Assembly (NCBI GenBank): GCA_017479935.1
Contig: JAFVBO010000011.1
Location: forward strand, 1 to 54,209
Direction: 5' to 3'
Origin: Lachnospiraceae bacterium
GTDB lineage: Bacteria; Bacillota; Clostridia; Lachnospirales; Lachnospiraceae
Length of the DNA stretch: 54,209 nucleotides
Below are positions 47,589-54,209 of the stretch, in pieces. Numbering within the stretch: the stretch's first letter is position 1; each line of letters opens with the position of its first letter. A model generated the notes under the pieces. That model saw only the letters and a program-made list of their open reading frames with translations. It was not told where the DNA came from and did no database searches. The position numbers were made by a program, and so were the translations under genes.

Positions 47589-49577
47589 TTATTTCTTCTC
47601 GGTCCAGTTCGCGCCTTTATCGCCGGCTTCCTTTAACGTGTAGGAAAGGTTCGGGGTGCTCACCTTCTTAAACACAGCACAGTCTTCGCAAGCACCGCTT
47701 ACGGCCTTCACCTCGATGCCTTCTCCCATAGGAACCTCGAAAGTAAAGACGTATCTGCCCTGCTTCGTCTCCTGCTTGTTTCCGTTGACAAACAGGGTCA
47801 CTTCTTTCTGGTTGGAATACACCTTGACGGTGATGCGATCTTCGGTTCTGTCGGCAAAACGCTTGGAGCAGATGTGCACGAACGGATCGTCACACCAGTA
47901 TGCCTTGTAGATATAGAAGCTATCCTTCTTCGTCTTCCGGTCAAAGGTGACAAGGCCCTTGTGGTTCATGCCGGGCTCGCCGCCCTGATCACGGGCATCC
48001 GCCGCGAAATCGTACATGTTCCAGACATAGGTGCCCCACATCCAGGGGAACTTCTCAAAGCATTTCAGCATATATTCATGATATACCGCCTGATACTCCT
48101 CCGTGTGATCGCCACGGCGGGGCTTTGCGCTGTGCAGGTTCGGCATACCCTCCGCACCGTACTCGCTGTAGCAAAGGCGGCGCTTCGGATAGAATTTGTG
48201 GAACAGGCCAAGGAACGCGTCGTTTAACCACAGACCCGGCACATACCAGCCCAGATACAGGTTGTATCCCACCAGATCGCTGACCTCGTGCACCACCTTG
48301 CTGAAGGGGTTGCACATGGCGTAGCAGGCCAGGGTGGTTTCGCGGGAAGGATCCAGCTTGTGGCACAGATCGTTTAACAGATGATGGTTGTCCAGCATGT
48401 CCGCGTTATCCTTCGTGGAGATCGTGATCTCGTTGGAAATACCCCAGCAGACGATGCAGGCGTGATGATGGTTCTGAATGATCAGTTCCTTCATCTGGCT
48501 GACCGTGTTTGCGCGGCCGTTCGGCATATGCTCAGAGATATAAGGAATTTCTGCCCAGACGACCATGCCGTACTCATCGCACAGATCATAGAAATACTGG
48601 TCGTGCTGATAGTGCGCCAGACGGATCGAGTTGGCGCCCATCTCGCGGATCAGGTCGATATCTTCCTTGTGCATTTCCTTGGTGATCGCGTTGCCTAAGG
48701 CCTTGCGGTCCTGATGGCGGGAAACGCCGTGCAGCGGGTAGGAGCGGCCGTTTAAGAAGAAGCCCTTCTCCTCGTCGAAGCGGTATTCGCGAACGCCAAA
48801 GCGAAGGCAGACTTCATCCATCTTCACGCCCTTGACAAGGAGCTCGGCCTGCGCCGTGTACAGATACGGATCCGCCACGCCATCCCAGCGATGCGCGTTC
48901 TTGATCTGAATAGTCATGTCTTCGGTGACCGCGTTCTTGCCTTCGGCCGGCGCCTGCACCTTCGCGGTGCCTTCGCTGACCTTCTTGCCTTCCTGATCCA
49001 GGAAGGATACGCGCACTTCCGCGTCCGAAGCGGCTACGCCGCCTAAGTTCACCCACGCCGTCACGTCCACTGACGCGTCTTTTCCGTTCACCTTCGGCGT
49101 GACGCGAAGCCCGCGGCCTGCGTACTTGCCACCGTCAAAACGGGTCTTCGGAACCACCTGCAGCTCCACCGCGCGGTAGATGCCGCCGTAGAAGGTGAAG
49201 TCCGCCTTCTGCGGATAGATCCGGTCGTTCACGCTGTTGTCCGCTTCCACCACCAGCTCGTTCTTTCCCGCAAGCGCCTGGGTGATGTCCGCGGTAAAGC
49301 GGGAGTAGCCGCCTTCGTGGGTGGCCACCGGTTCGCCGTTCACGCTCACCTTCGCGCTGATGCCCACGCCGTCAAAAGACAGGCGGACACACTCGGAGGC
49401 CGGATCGAACGACGGTGCGTCAAAATTCACCCGATAGGTGCAGGTGCAGCGGAGATAGTCGTTTCCGCCATCCTGGCCGTCGATATTGTTCCAGGTATGC
49501 GGCAGCGTCACCGGTACCGGTTTCTCACCTGGCTTCTCAAACATCCAGTTTTCCGATAAAAAACAGGTTCGTCTCAT
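47589..49577 (-). CDS. Glycoside hydrolase family 2 (beta-galactosidase/beta-glucuronidase type)
   Basis: 662 residues, no signal peptide, so intracellular. The jelly-roll N-terminal domain contains PVTLPHTWNNIDGQDGGNDY. The TIM barrel has the acid/base in CIVCWGISNEITISTKDN and the nucleophile in RRLCYSEYGAEGMPNLHS. A C-terminal Ig-like domain includes KVYSNQKEVTLFVNGNKQET. No typical beta-glucuronidase NxK substrate motif is seen, so a galactosidase-like role is favoured, with moderate certainty. AAGGGG lies 7 nt before ATG 49577. Operon with the GPH symporter. Confidence 0.9.
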   Translation of the reverse strand: MRRTCFLSENWMFEKPGEKPVPVTLPHTWNNIDGQDGGNDYLRCTCTYRVNFDAPSFDPASECVRLSFDGVGISAKVSVNGEPVATHEGGYSRFTADITQALAGKNELVVEADNSVNDRIYPQKADFTFYGGIYRAVELQVVPKTRFDGGKYAGRGLRVTPKVNGKDASVDVTAWVNLGGVAASDAEVRVSFLDQEGKKVSEGTAKVQAPAEGKNAVTEDMTIQIKNAHRWDGVADPYLYTAQAELLVKGVKMDEVCLRFGVREYRFDEEKGFFLNGRSYPLHGVSRHQDRKALGNAITKEMHKEDIDLIREMGANSIRLAHYQHDQYFYDLCDEYGMVVWAEIPYISEHMPNGRANTVSQMKELIIQNHHHACIVCWGISNEITISTKDNADMLDNHHLLNDLCHKLDPSRETTLACYAMCNPFSKVVHEVSDLVGYNLYLGWYVPGLWLNDAFLGLFHKFYPKRRLCYSEYGAEGMPNLHSAKPRRGDHTEEYQAVYHEYMLKCFEKFPWMWGTYVWNMYDFAADARDQGGEPGMNHKGLVTFDRKTKKDSFYIYKAYWCDDPFVHICSKRFADRTEDRITVKVYSNQKEVTLFVNGNKQETKQGRYVFTFEVPMGEGIEVKAVSGACEDCAVFKKVSTPNLSYTLKEAGDKGANWTEKK

Positions 49578-49688
49578 TGGTTGCCCCTTTCTGCCTGAAG
49601 GCTATACGGACCCTTTCTGCCCGATCGCATGGCATGTGTTCCGGTCCGTCCTTCAGCTTGTAAAGTTGTGTAAATCATAGAAATTCAC

Positions 49689-49777
49689 GATCCAAATATC
49701 GGATCTATTGTACACGATCCCATGCTTTTTGAACAGGAGAAAAAACAAAAGTGGTTCATTTTTTATCAAAAGTGGTT
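49689..49777 (-). promoter_or_regulatory. Control region of the GH2/symporter operon: promoter, direct repeats and dyad
   Basis: On the minus strand, -10 TACAAT (49707-49712) and -35-like TGTTCA (49730-49735), spacer 17 bp. Just upstream are two identical 11-bp direct repeats, CAAAAGTGGTT (49746-49756 and 49767-49777), with a 21-bp period. This is the arrangement of an activator binding on one DNA face. Downstream of the -10 is a dyad, GATCC/GGATC (49689-49705). Confidence 0.65.
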
Positions 49778-49808
49778 AGATGCCTCCCAAGGAAAAGTGT
49801 AAAGACAA

Positions 49809-49841
49809 AAAGGGAACCAGGCATAGGCACTGATTCCCTTT
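49809..49841 (-). terminator. Terminator of the two-component system operon
   Basis: AAAGGGAA (49809-49816) pairs with TTCCCTTT (49834-49841). On the minus strand the stem is followed by TTTTGTCTTT, 30 nt after the kinase stop. Confidence 0.75.
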
Positions 49842-49870
49842 GTTATTCCTATAAGCTGGATCCTTATTCC

Positions 49871-51172
49871 CTACTTCACCGGCAAAAGGATCCGAAGCGC
49901 GAAGCACCCGTCCGAGGTGTCCACGGAAATCCAGCCCCCGTAACTTTCCACGGTACGCCGGATGCTCTTTAAGCCGAAGCCATGATATCCATTGTCCCCC
50001 TTTGTGGTTTTGGGAATGCCGTCTTCAAAGGTCAGCGCCGTGGCGCGGGGGTTTGTGATCTCGATCTGCAAAAGCTTTCCCTTTGCGTAAATCACCACAT
50101 CGATCCGGCGCCGTTCCCGATCCTCAAACCGCGACACTTCCTCGATGGCGTTGTCCAGGGCGTTTCCAAACACGGTGTACAGATCCACGGGGTCCATGAA
50201 GGTCAGCTTCCCGCCATCGGCCACGCAGCTGATCTCGATCCCTCTCGCCCGACAAAGGAGGCTCTTTTCCGTGAGCAGCGTGTCCAGGACATCATTCCCG
50301 GTTTTCACAACCGATTCATAGATACGAATAGAATCGGCGATCTCATCCAAGTACGCATCCCGCTTCTCGCCGCTTGCCTCCGCGCGCAGGGCCCGGATCT
50401 GATGCTTTAAGTCATGGCACTTGCGGTTGATCAGCTCAATATTTTCCCGGCTCAGCTCATACTGCTCCTTCTGCTGCTCCCGCAGAAGGTTTAAGGTATT
50501 GATTTCCTTTTGCAGGGCGCTTCCCCGGAACATGCTGTGCTGCAGATACAGAATAAGGAGAAGAAAAAGGAGCAAAAGCAGAGTCATCTCCCGGTTCGCC
50601 CCGGGCGATAGATGGTTATACTCCGGAAGCAGGATCCCGGTGAGGGCCTCCGACACGGTCAGAAGGACGATCGCCGAGGACAGCTGCCTGGGCCCGATGG
50701 AATAATGCCCGTCTTCCGGCATGGCCTGCGCCAGATAGCGGGAAACGGGGAGCGACAGCCCAAGAAGCGGCATGACTCCCAAAAGCCAGGCCGAGTCGGG
50801 AAGCGCCGCGCGTTCCTTCATGGCGGCAAACAGAATGTCCCACAAAACCAGCAGGAAATTGGATCCCATCACGCCCCACACGAGCACGTACAGAAGGCTG
50901 GTCCTTTTATCCCGAATCAGAAAACGAAGGAACAGATAAAAAAAGAGCACGCGAACCGGTGCGATGAGCCAAGGCCTTGTCTGAAACAGGGTCAGGCGCT
51001 CATCGATCACCGCAAGGCCCAGAAACAGCAGCGCCGCCTCCAGAAGGCAGACCGCAAACAGGCGCCTGGCGTACTGATCCCGATGCTCCAGCGGACTTCC
51101 GAAAATCAGCACGTAAAAAAAGGTTACCTCCAGCGCCGCAAGCCGGACAAGGGTCAGCACATCCGGCATCAT
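49871..51172 (-). CDS. GHKL-type sensor histidine kinase (AgrC/LytS-like)
   Basis: 433 residues from ATG 51172, which overlaps the response-regulator stop (ATGA) and has GGAGG 9 nt upstream. The N-terminal 210 residues hold six or seven membrane helices (LAALEVTFFYVLIFGS, LFAVCLLEAALLFLGLAVI). A short coiled coil is followed by the H box NRKCHDLKHQIRAL, the N box FGNALDNAIEEVSRF and the G box YHGFGLKSIRRTVESYGG. The signal is unknown; no peptide pheromone gene is visible beside it. Confidence 0.92.
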   Translation of the reverse strand: MMPDVLTLVRLAALEVTFFYVLIFGSPLEHRDQYARRLFAVCLLEAALLFLGLAVIDERLTLFQTRPWLIAPVRVLFFYLFLRFLIRDKRTSLLYVLVWGVMGSNFLLVLWDILFAAMKERAALPDSAWLLGVMPLLGLSLPVSRYLAQAMPEDGHYSIGPRQLSSAIVLLTVSEALTGILLPEYNHLSPGANREMTLLLLLFLLLILYLQHSMFRGSALQKEINTLNLLREQQKEQYELSRENIELINRKCHDLKHQIRALRAEASGEKRDAYLDEIADSIRIYESVVKTGNDVLDTLLTEKSLLCRARGIEISCVADGGKLTFMDPVDLYTVFGNALDNAIEEVSRFEDRERRRIDVVIYAKGKLLQIEITNPRATALTFEDGIPKTTKGDNGYHGFGLKSIRRTVESYGGWISVDTSDGCFALRILLPVK

Positions 51173-51879
51173 AACTGGCTTCCTCCCATATATTTCGTGA
51201 GCGCGTCCAGAAATGCCCCGCGGCTTCGTCTGCTCACTTCCAGTTCGGTTCCGGCAACCGTCACCGTGTCCTTCCCAATCTCCTGCACATGAAGGAGATT
51301 GACGAGATACCAGTGATTGCACTTGACGAAATGATGGCGGGAGAGCTCCTCCTCCGCATTTTTCAGCGTGCCCTTCACGGTATAATCCCCGTGGGACGTG
51401 TGATAGTACAGCAGGCGGTTCTGCCCCTCCACATAGTACAGATCCCGCAGCAACAGGCGCACCGCGCCGCCCGGCACATTCAAAAGGATTTCCTGGTTCT
51501 TTCTCTGCCCGGCCCTCGTCATGGCCTTCTTAAATTTCTGACGGAAGGTAAAATAGGTGACCGGCTTAAGTACAAAGTCCAAAGCCCCCACCTCATATCC
51601 CCGGATCGCATACTGCGCCAGGTTCGTGATAAACATGAGCACCACGTTTTCATCGCGCGAGCGGATCGCCTCCGCCGCCTCCATGCCGTTCATCACCGGC
51701 ATCTCGATATCCAGCAAAATCACGTCAAAGCCGGCGTCAAGCGAAGCCAGGATCTCCTCCCCGTTTCCGAAAAAGGAAATCTGGAATTCTTCCCCGTTCT
51801 CATCCCCATACTGGCGGATATATGCCTCCAGCTTTTGAACGCTCTCCTGTTCGTCTTCGACTACCGCAACTTTCCACAT
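51169..51879 (-). CDS. LytTR-family response regulator
   Basis: 236 residues. The receiver domain starts KVAVVEDEQESVQKLEAYI, with the phospho-acceptor Asp in DVILLDIEMPVMNGMEAAEA and the Lys in DFVLKPVTYF. The LytTR DNA-binding domain follows: RLLLRDLYYVEGQNRLLYYH and FVKCNHWYLVNLLHVQEI. LytTR proteins bind pairs of direct repeats about 21 bp apart. Such a pair lies before the neighbouring GH2 operon. Translationally coupled to the kinase gene. Confidence 0.94.
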   Translation of the reverse strand: MWKVAVVEDEQESVQKLEAYIRQYGDENGEEFQISFFGNGEEILASLDAGFDVILLDIEMPVMNGMEAAEAIRSRDENVVLMFITNLAQYAIRGYEVGALDFVLKPVTYFTFRQKFKKAMTRAGQRKNQEILLNVPGGAVRLLLRDLYYVEGQNRLLYYHTSHGDYTVKGTLKNAEEELSRHHFVKCNHWYLVNLLHVQEIGKDTVTVAGTELEVSRRSRGAFLDALTKYMGGSQL

Positions 51880-51900
51880 ACCAAGGTGCCCTCCGCTGCC

Positions 51901-52737
51901 CTAATAGTTTTCCAGAAAATTGTGCCGCACACCCTTCGTCTTATATCCCGGAAAGGTATCCAGGCTGACGCTGTGCAGGCTGTTAAAAATATTGTTTTCA
52001 ATATCCGGATTGGTTTCCCTTAAGGCCCTGATCAGAAGCTTGATCTCCTGCCGCTTTGATTCCCCGATCCCGTCCCCGCTGGCGCTTATACTTTCCGTAA
52101 ACCGGCAGGCGCACTGTAAAAACTGCAGGCCATTATAATTCTTCCAGGCAATGATGTCCTCCTCGTGCACACAGTAGAGCGGGCGAATGAGCTCCATCCC
52201 CTCAAAATTGGTGGAGTGGAGCTTCGGCATCATCCCCTGCAGCTGCGAACCGTAAAACATGCCCATGACCGTCGTCTCGATCACATCGCTGAAGTGATGC
52301 CCCAGCGCGATCTTGTTGCACCCCAAGGCCTTCGCCCTGCTGTACAGATACCCGCGCCGCATGCGCGCGCACAGATAGCACGGCGACTGGTCCACACTTT
52401 TGGTGATGTCAAAAATCTCCGTCTCAAACACGGTGATGGGAATCTGCAGAAGCGCCGCGTTGTCCTCGATCTTCTTGCGGTTTGCCGGGCTGTACCCCGG
52501 GTCCATCACAAGAAACGTCAGCTCGAACGGGACATCCGAGTGGCGGTTCAGCATCTGCATCAGCTTCGCAAGCAGCATGGAATCTTTGCCGCCGGAGATA
52601 CACACGGCGATCCTGTCTCCTTCCTGTATCAGCTCATAGCGCTTGATGGCCTGTACAAACGGGCTCCACAGACTGCTGCGGAACTTTTTTGTGATGCTTT
52701 GTTCGATTTTCTGCCAGGGTTCCAGTTCTCTTGCCAA
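51901..52737 (-). CDS. TtcA-like PP-loop tRNA thiolation protein
   Basis: 278 residues from a TTG start at 52737 (AAGGAG 8 nt upstream). The PP-loop ATP pyrophosphatase motif is AVCISGGKDSMLLAKLMQML. The cysteines of the TtcA group appear as SPCYLCARMRRGYLYSRAKA, with a later LQCACRF. TtcA adds sulfur to C32 of tRNA using an iron-sulfur cluster. The second Cys motif differs from the E. coli CxxC form, so a related sulfurtransferase role is possible. Cytosolic. Confidence 0.85.
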   Translation of the reverse strand: MARELEPWQKIEQSITKKFRSSLWSPFVQAIKRYELIQEGDRIAVCISGGKDSMLLAKLMQMLNRHSDVPFELTFLVMDPGYSPANRKKIEDNAALLQIPITVFETEIFDITKSVDQSPCYLCARMRRGYLYSRAKALGCNKIALGHHFSDVIETTVMGMFYGSQLQGMMPKLHSTNFEGMELIRPLYCVHEEDIIAWKNYNGLQFLQCACRFTESISASGDGIGESKRQEIKLLIRALRETNPDIENNIFNSLHSVSLDTFPGYKTKGVRHNFLENY

Positions 52738-52817
52738 GATTTATACTCCTTCGCTTATGAAAGCAATTGCGTTCGGCTTTCACGGGTAGTCTAGCCGCAC
52801 CGGCGCTGCTTTTTTTA

Positions 52818-53648
52818 TCACACCTCACGCGTCAGATCCTTCACCACTTCCGCGGCGAGGATGAGCCCGCACACGGACGGAACAAAGGCCACCGAGCCAG
52901 GCGTGGCGCGTTTCTTTGTTCCCAGGACCGGGGCTGTATCCGCGTTTTCGGGGACAGGCGCACCGATGCTCTCCGAATGCGTTTCTTTCCCCAATTCTTT
53001 GATTATGCCTGCAGCTTCCTGCAAAACGGAGGGTTCTGCTTCGTCTTCCGCCGATAGCGGCGTCAGAGCCGGTTCTGTTGAGCACACCACTTTCAGGCTC
53101 GTAATCCCGCGCTTTTTGCACTCCCGCCGCATGACGCGCGCGAGCGGATCCCCCTTCGTCTCAAACAAGTCTGCCACGTAAAAGGCTGTGGGATCCAGCT
53201 TGTTCCCGGCTCCCATGGCGGAAATGACGGGGACATGCGCCTTGTGCGCCTGCTCGATGATCTCCAGTTTCCCGGTCACCGTGTCTATGGCATCCACCAC
53301 ATAGGAATAGCGGGTAAAATCAAATTCTTCCGCATTTTCCGGCAGAAAGAACGTCCGGATGGCCCGCACCTCACACACCGGGTTGATATCCTTGACACGC
53401 GCCGCCGCCACATCGGCCTTGTACATTCCGATGGTGCTGTGTAGTGCCAGGATCTGGCGGTTTAAATTGGAAATGCTTACCTGATCATGGTCAATCAGAT
53501 CCAGGGCACCTACGCCAGACCTGGCCAGAGCTTCCACTACGTAGCCGCCCACACCCCCAAGGCCGAACACCGCCACGCGGGCTTTCTTCAGTTTCTCCAT
53601 TCTTTCTTTTCCCAGAAGCATTTCTGATCGGACAAACGGTGTTTCCAT
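52818..53648 (-). CDS. tcdA: tRNA threonylcarbamoyladenosine dehydratase
   Basis: 276 residues from ATG 53648 (GAGGAG 7 nt upstream; the longer reading upstream is rejected). An E1-like ThiF fold with ARVAVFGLGGVGGYVVEALA, DLIDHDQVSISNLNRQIL, SYVVDAIDTVTGKLEII and the conserved Cys in SLKVVCSTEPALTP. It cyclises t6A37 to ct6A in tRNAs that read ANN codons. A low-complexity insert (SVLQEAAGIIKELGKETHSE) precedes the C-terminal GSVAFVPSVCGLILAAEVV. Its neighbour is also a tRNA-modification gene. Confidence 0.93.
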   Translation of the reverse strand: METPFVRSEMLLGKERMEKLKKARVAVFGLGGVGGYVVEALARSGVGALDLIDHDQVSISNLNRQILALHSTIGMYKADVAAARVKDINPVCEVRAIRTFFLPENAEEFDFTRYSYVVDAIDTVTGKLEIIEQAHKAHVPVISAMGAGNKLDPTAFYVADLFETKGDPLARVMRRECKKRGITSLKVVCSTEPALTPLSAEDEAEPSVLQEAAGIIKELGKETHSESIGAPVPENADTAPVLGTKKRATPGSVAFVPSVCGLILAAEVVKDLTREV

Positions 53649-53846
53649 TTTTTTCTCCTCTATATAGCCCGCTCGGCATTTAGCCCTGACATGCAGTACA
53701 GGCGGATGACTCGGGATCCGCGTTTGAGTCACATTTTCCTCTGATTATACACCCGATGCGCCTTGCAAGGCAAGAGACAGATGTGGAGACATCCGTGGTT
53801 GTTTCATGCATGGTTACTATTCAGAAATACTTTTGGTTTTTTCCCA

Positions 53847-53875
53847 TTGACAGCTTTTCTTTTCCATATTATAAT
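53847..53875 (+). promoter_or_regulatory. Promoter of the HTH gene at the window end
   Basis: -35 TTGACA (53847-53852) and -10 TATAAT (53870-53875), spacer exactly 17 bp. The stretch 53649-53846 before it holds no feature I can see. Confidence 0.88.
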
Positions 53876-53948
53876 AGTTTTGCATCCATTTTGCAGCCTC
53901 TTTGTAACCGCCAAATGCGGTACAAAGCCTTCCAAGGAGATCACGATC

Positions 53949-54209
53949 ATGACGATTGCTGAATTGAAATCCAAAAAACAGGAATACGGTCTATCTAACC
54001 GGGAGATTTCCAAATTATCCGGCGTTCCGCTCGGCACGGTGGACAAAATTTTCAGCGGTCAGACAGCCGCGCCCAGATACAAAACACTCCAGGCTATTTC
54101 CCGCGCTTTGTCCCTGGCGGCGCCTTCCCTGGATGTCACCCCGCAGAATGTAGCCGCAAGACACACATCTGCACCAGAGAAATTTCTCTATCACACGGGA
54201 ACTTCTTCT
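53949..54209 (+). CDS. XRE-type helix-turn-helix protein (partial; possibly Uma2-type)
   Basis: 87 codons to the window edge. AAGGAG lies 9 nt before ATG 53949. The N-terminus MTIAELKSKKQEYGLSNREI then SKLSGVPLGTVDKIFSGQT and RYKTLQAISRAL is a clear XRE/Cro helix-turn-helix. The following residues are a Pro/Ala-rich linker. In Firmicutes this HTH pattern often precedes a Uma2-type nuclease-like domain. That is a guess, because the rest is outside the window. Confidence 0.8.
   Translation, partial: MTIAELKSKKQEYGLSNREISKLSGVPLGTVDKIFSGQTAAPRYKTLQAISRALSLAAPSLDVTPQNVAARHTSAPEKFLYHTGTSS

Overview
The window comes from a low-GC-phylum but fairly GC-rich anaerobe of the Clostridia, most likely a gut Lachnospiraceae. 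The evidence is the monoderm Tad pilus set (TadZ-TadA-TadB-TadC-Flp-DUF5702-TadE-prepilin peptidase-DUF6382), LL-diaminopimelate aminotransferase, a VaFE/thioester-type surface adhesin, strong AGGAGG ribosome sites, and sigma-A promoters with 17-bp spacers. The genus cannot be fixed from the sequence alone.

Layout. 1-5387: 5'-coding part of a giant VaFE-repeat surface protein (minus strand, C-terminus outside the window) behind a structured leader of about 290 nt. 5810-10820: a small hypothetical gene, a secreted GH106-like glycosidase and a divergent AraC regulator. 10891-14619: an orphan MoaE-like protein with a structured leader, then a GntR-regulated operon encoding two ABC ATPases and two membrane proteins. 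14892-17851: copper chaperone and CopA. 18040-22012: D-Ala-D-Ala dipeptidase, polyphosphate:AMP phosphotransferase, tRNA-Ala(GGC) and two unknown proteins. 22104-26371: housekeeping genes on one strand (mtnN, murG, dapL, HIT, rhomboid). 26598-36270: a complete Tad/Flp pilus locus. 36994-41366: secreted DUF3160 and CapA-type proteins. 41420-45050: polyprenol/diacylglycerol kinase-like protein, Pgi, and an AT-rich orphan PD-(D/E)XK-like protein. 45057-45592: a 62-bp tandem repeat. 45759-51879: GH2 glycosidase plus GPH sugar symporter downstream of a LytTR/GHKL two-component system. 51901-53648: TtcA-like and TcdA tRNA-modification enzymes. 53949-end: start of an HTH protein.

The most unusual material is non-coding. 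Two copies of a roughly 285-300 bp giant-hairpin element (31593-31891 and 39362-39645) share a conserved core. Their outer arms differ between copies, yet within each copy the two arms still pair, and core pairs show compensatory changes. A second element made of several hairpins (27649-27918 and 36448-36599) occurs in inverted orientation on the two sides of the tad genes. A 62-bp, strongly pyrimidine/purine-asymmetric tandem array lies next to the PD-(D/E)XK gene. Promoters, dyads and direct repeats suggest specific regulation of the ABC operon (GntR), the AraC gene (autoregulation) and the GH2/GPH operon (possibly by the adjacent LytTR regulator).
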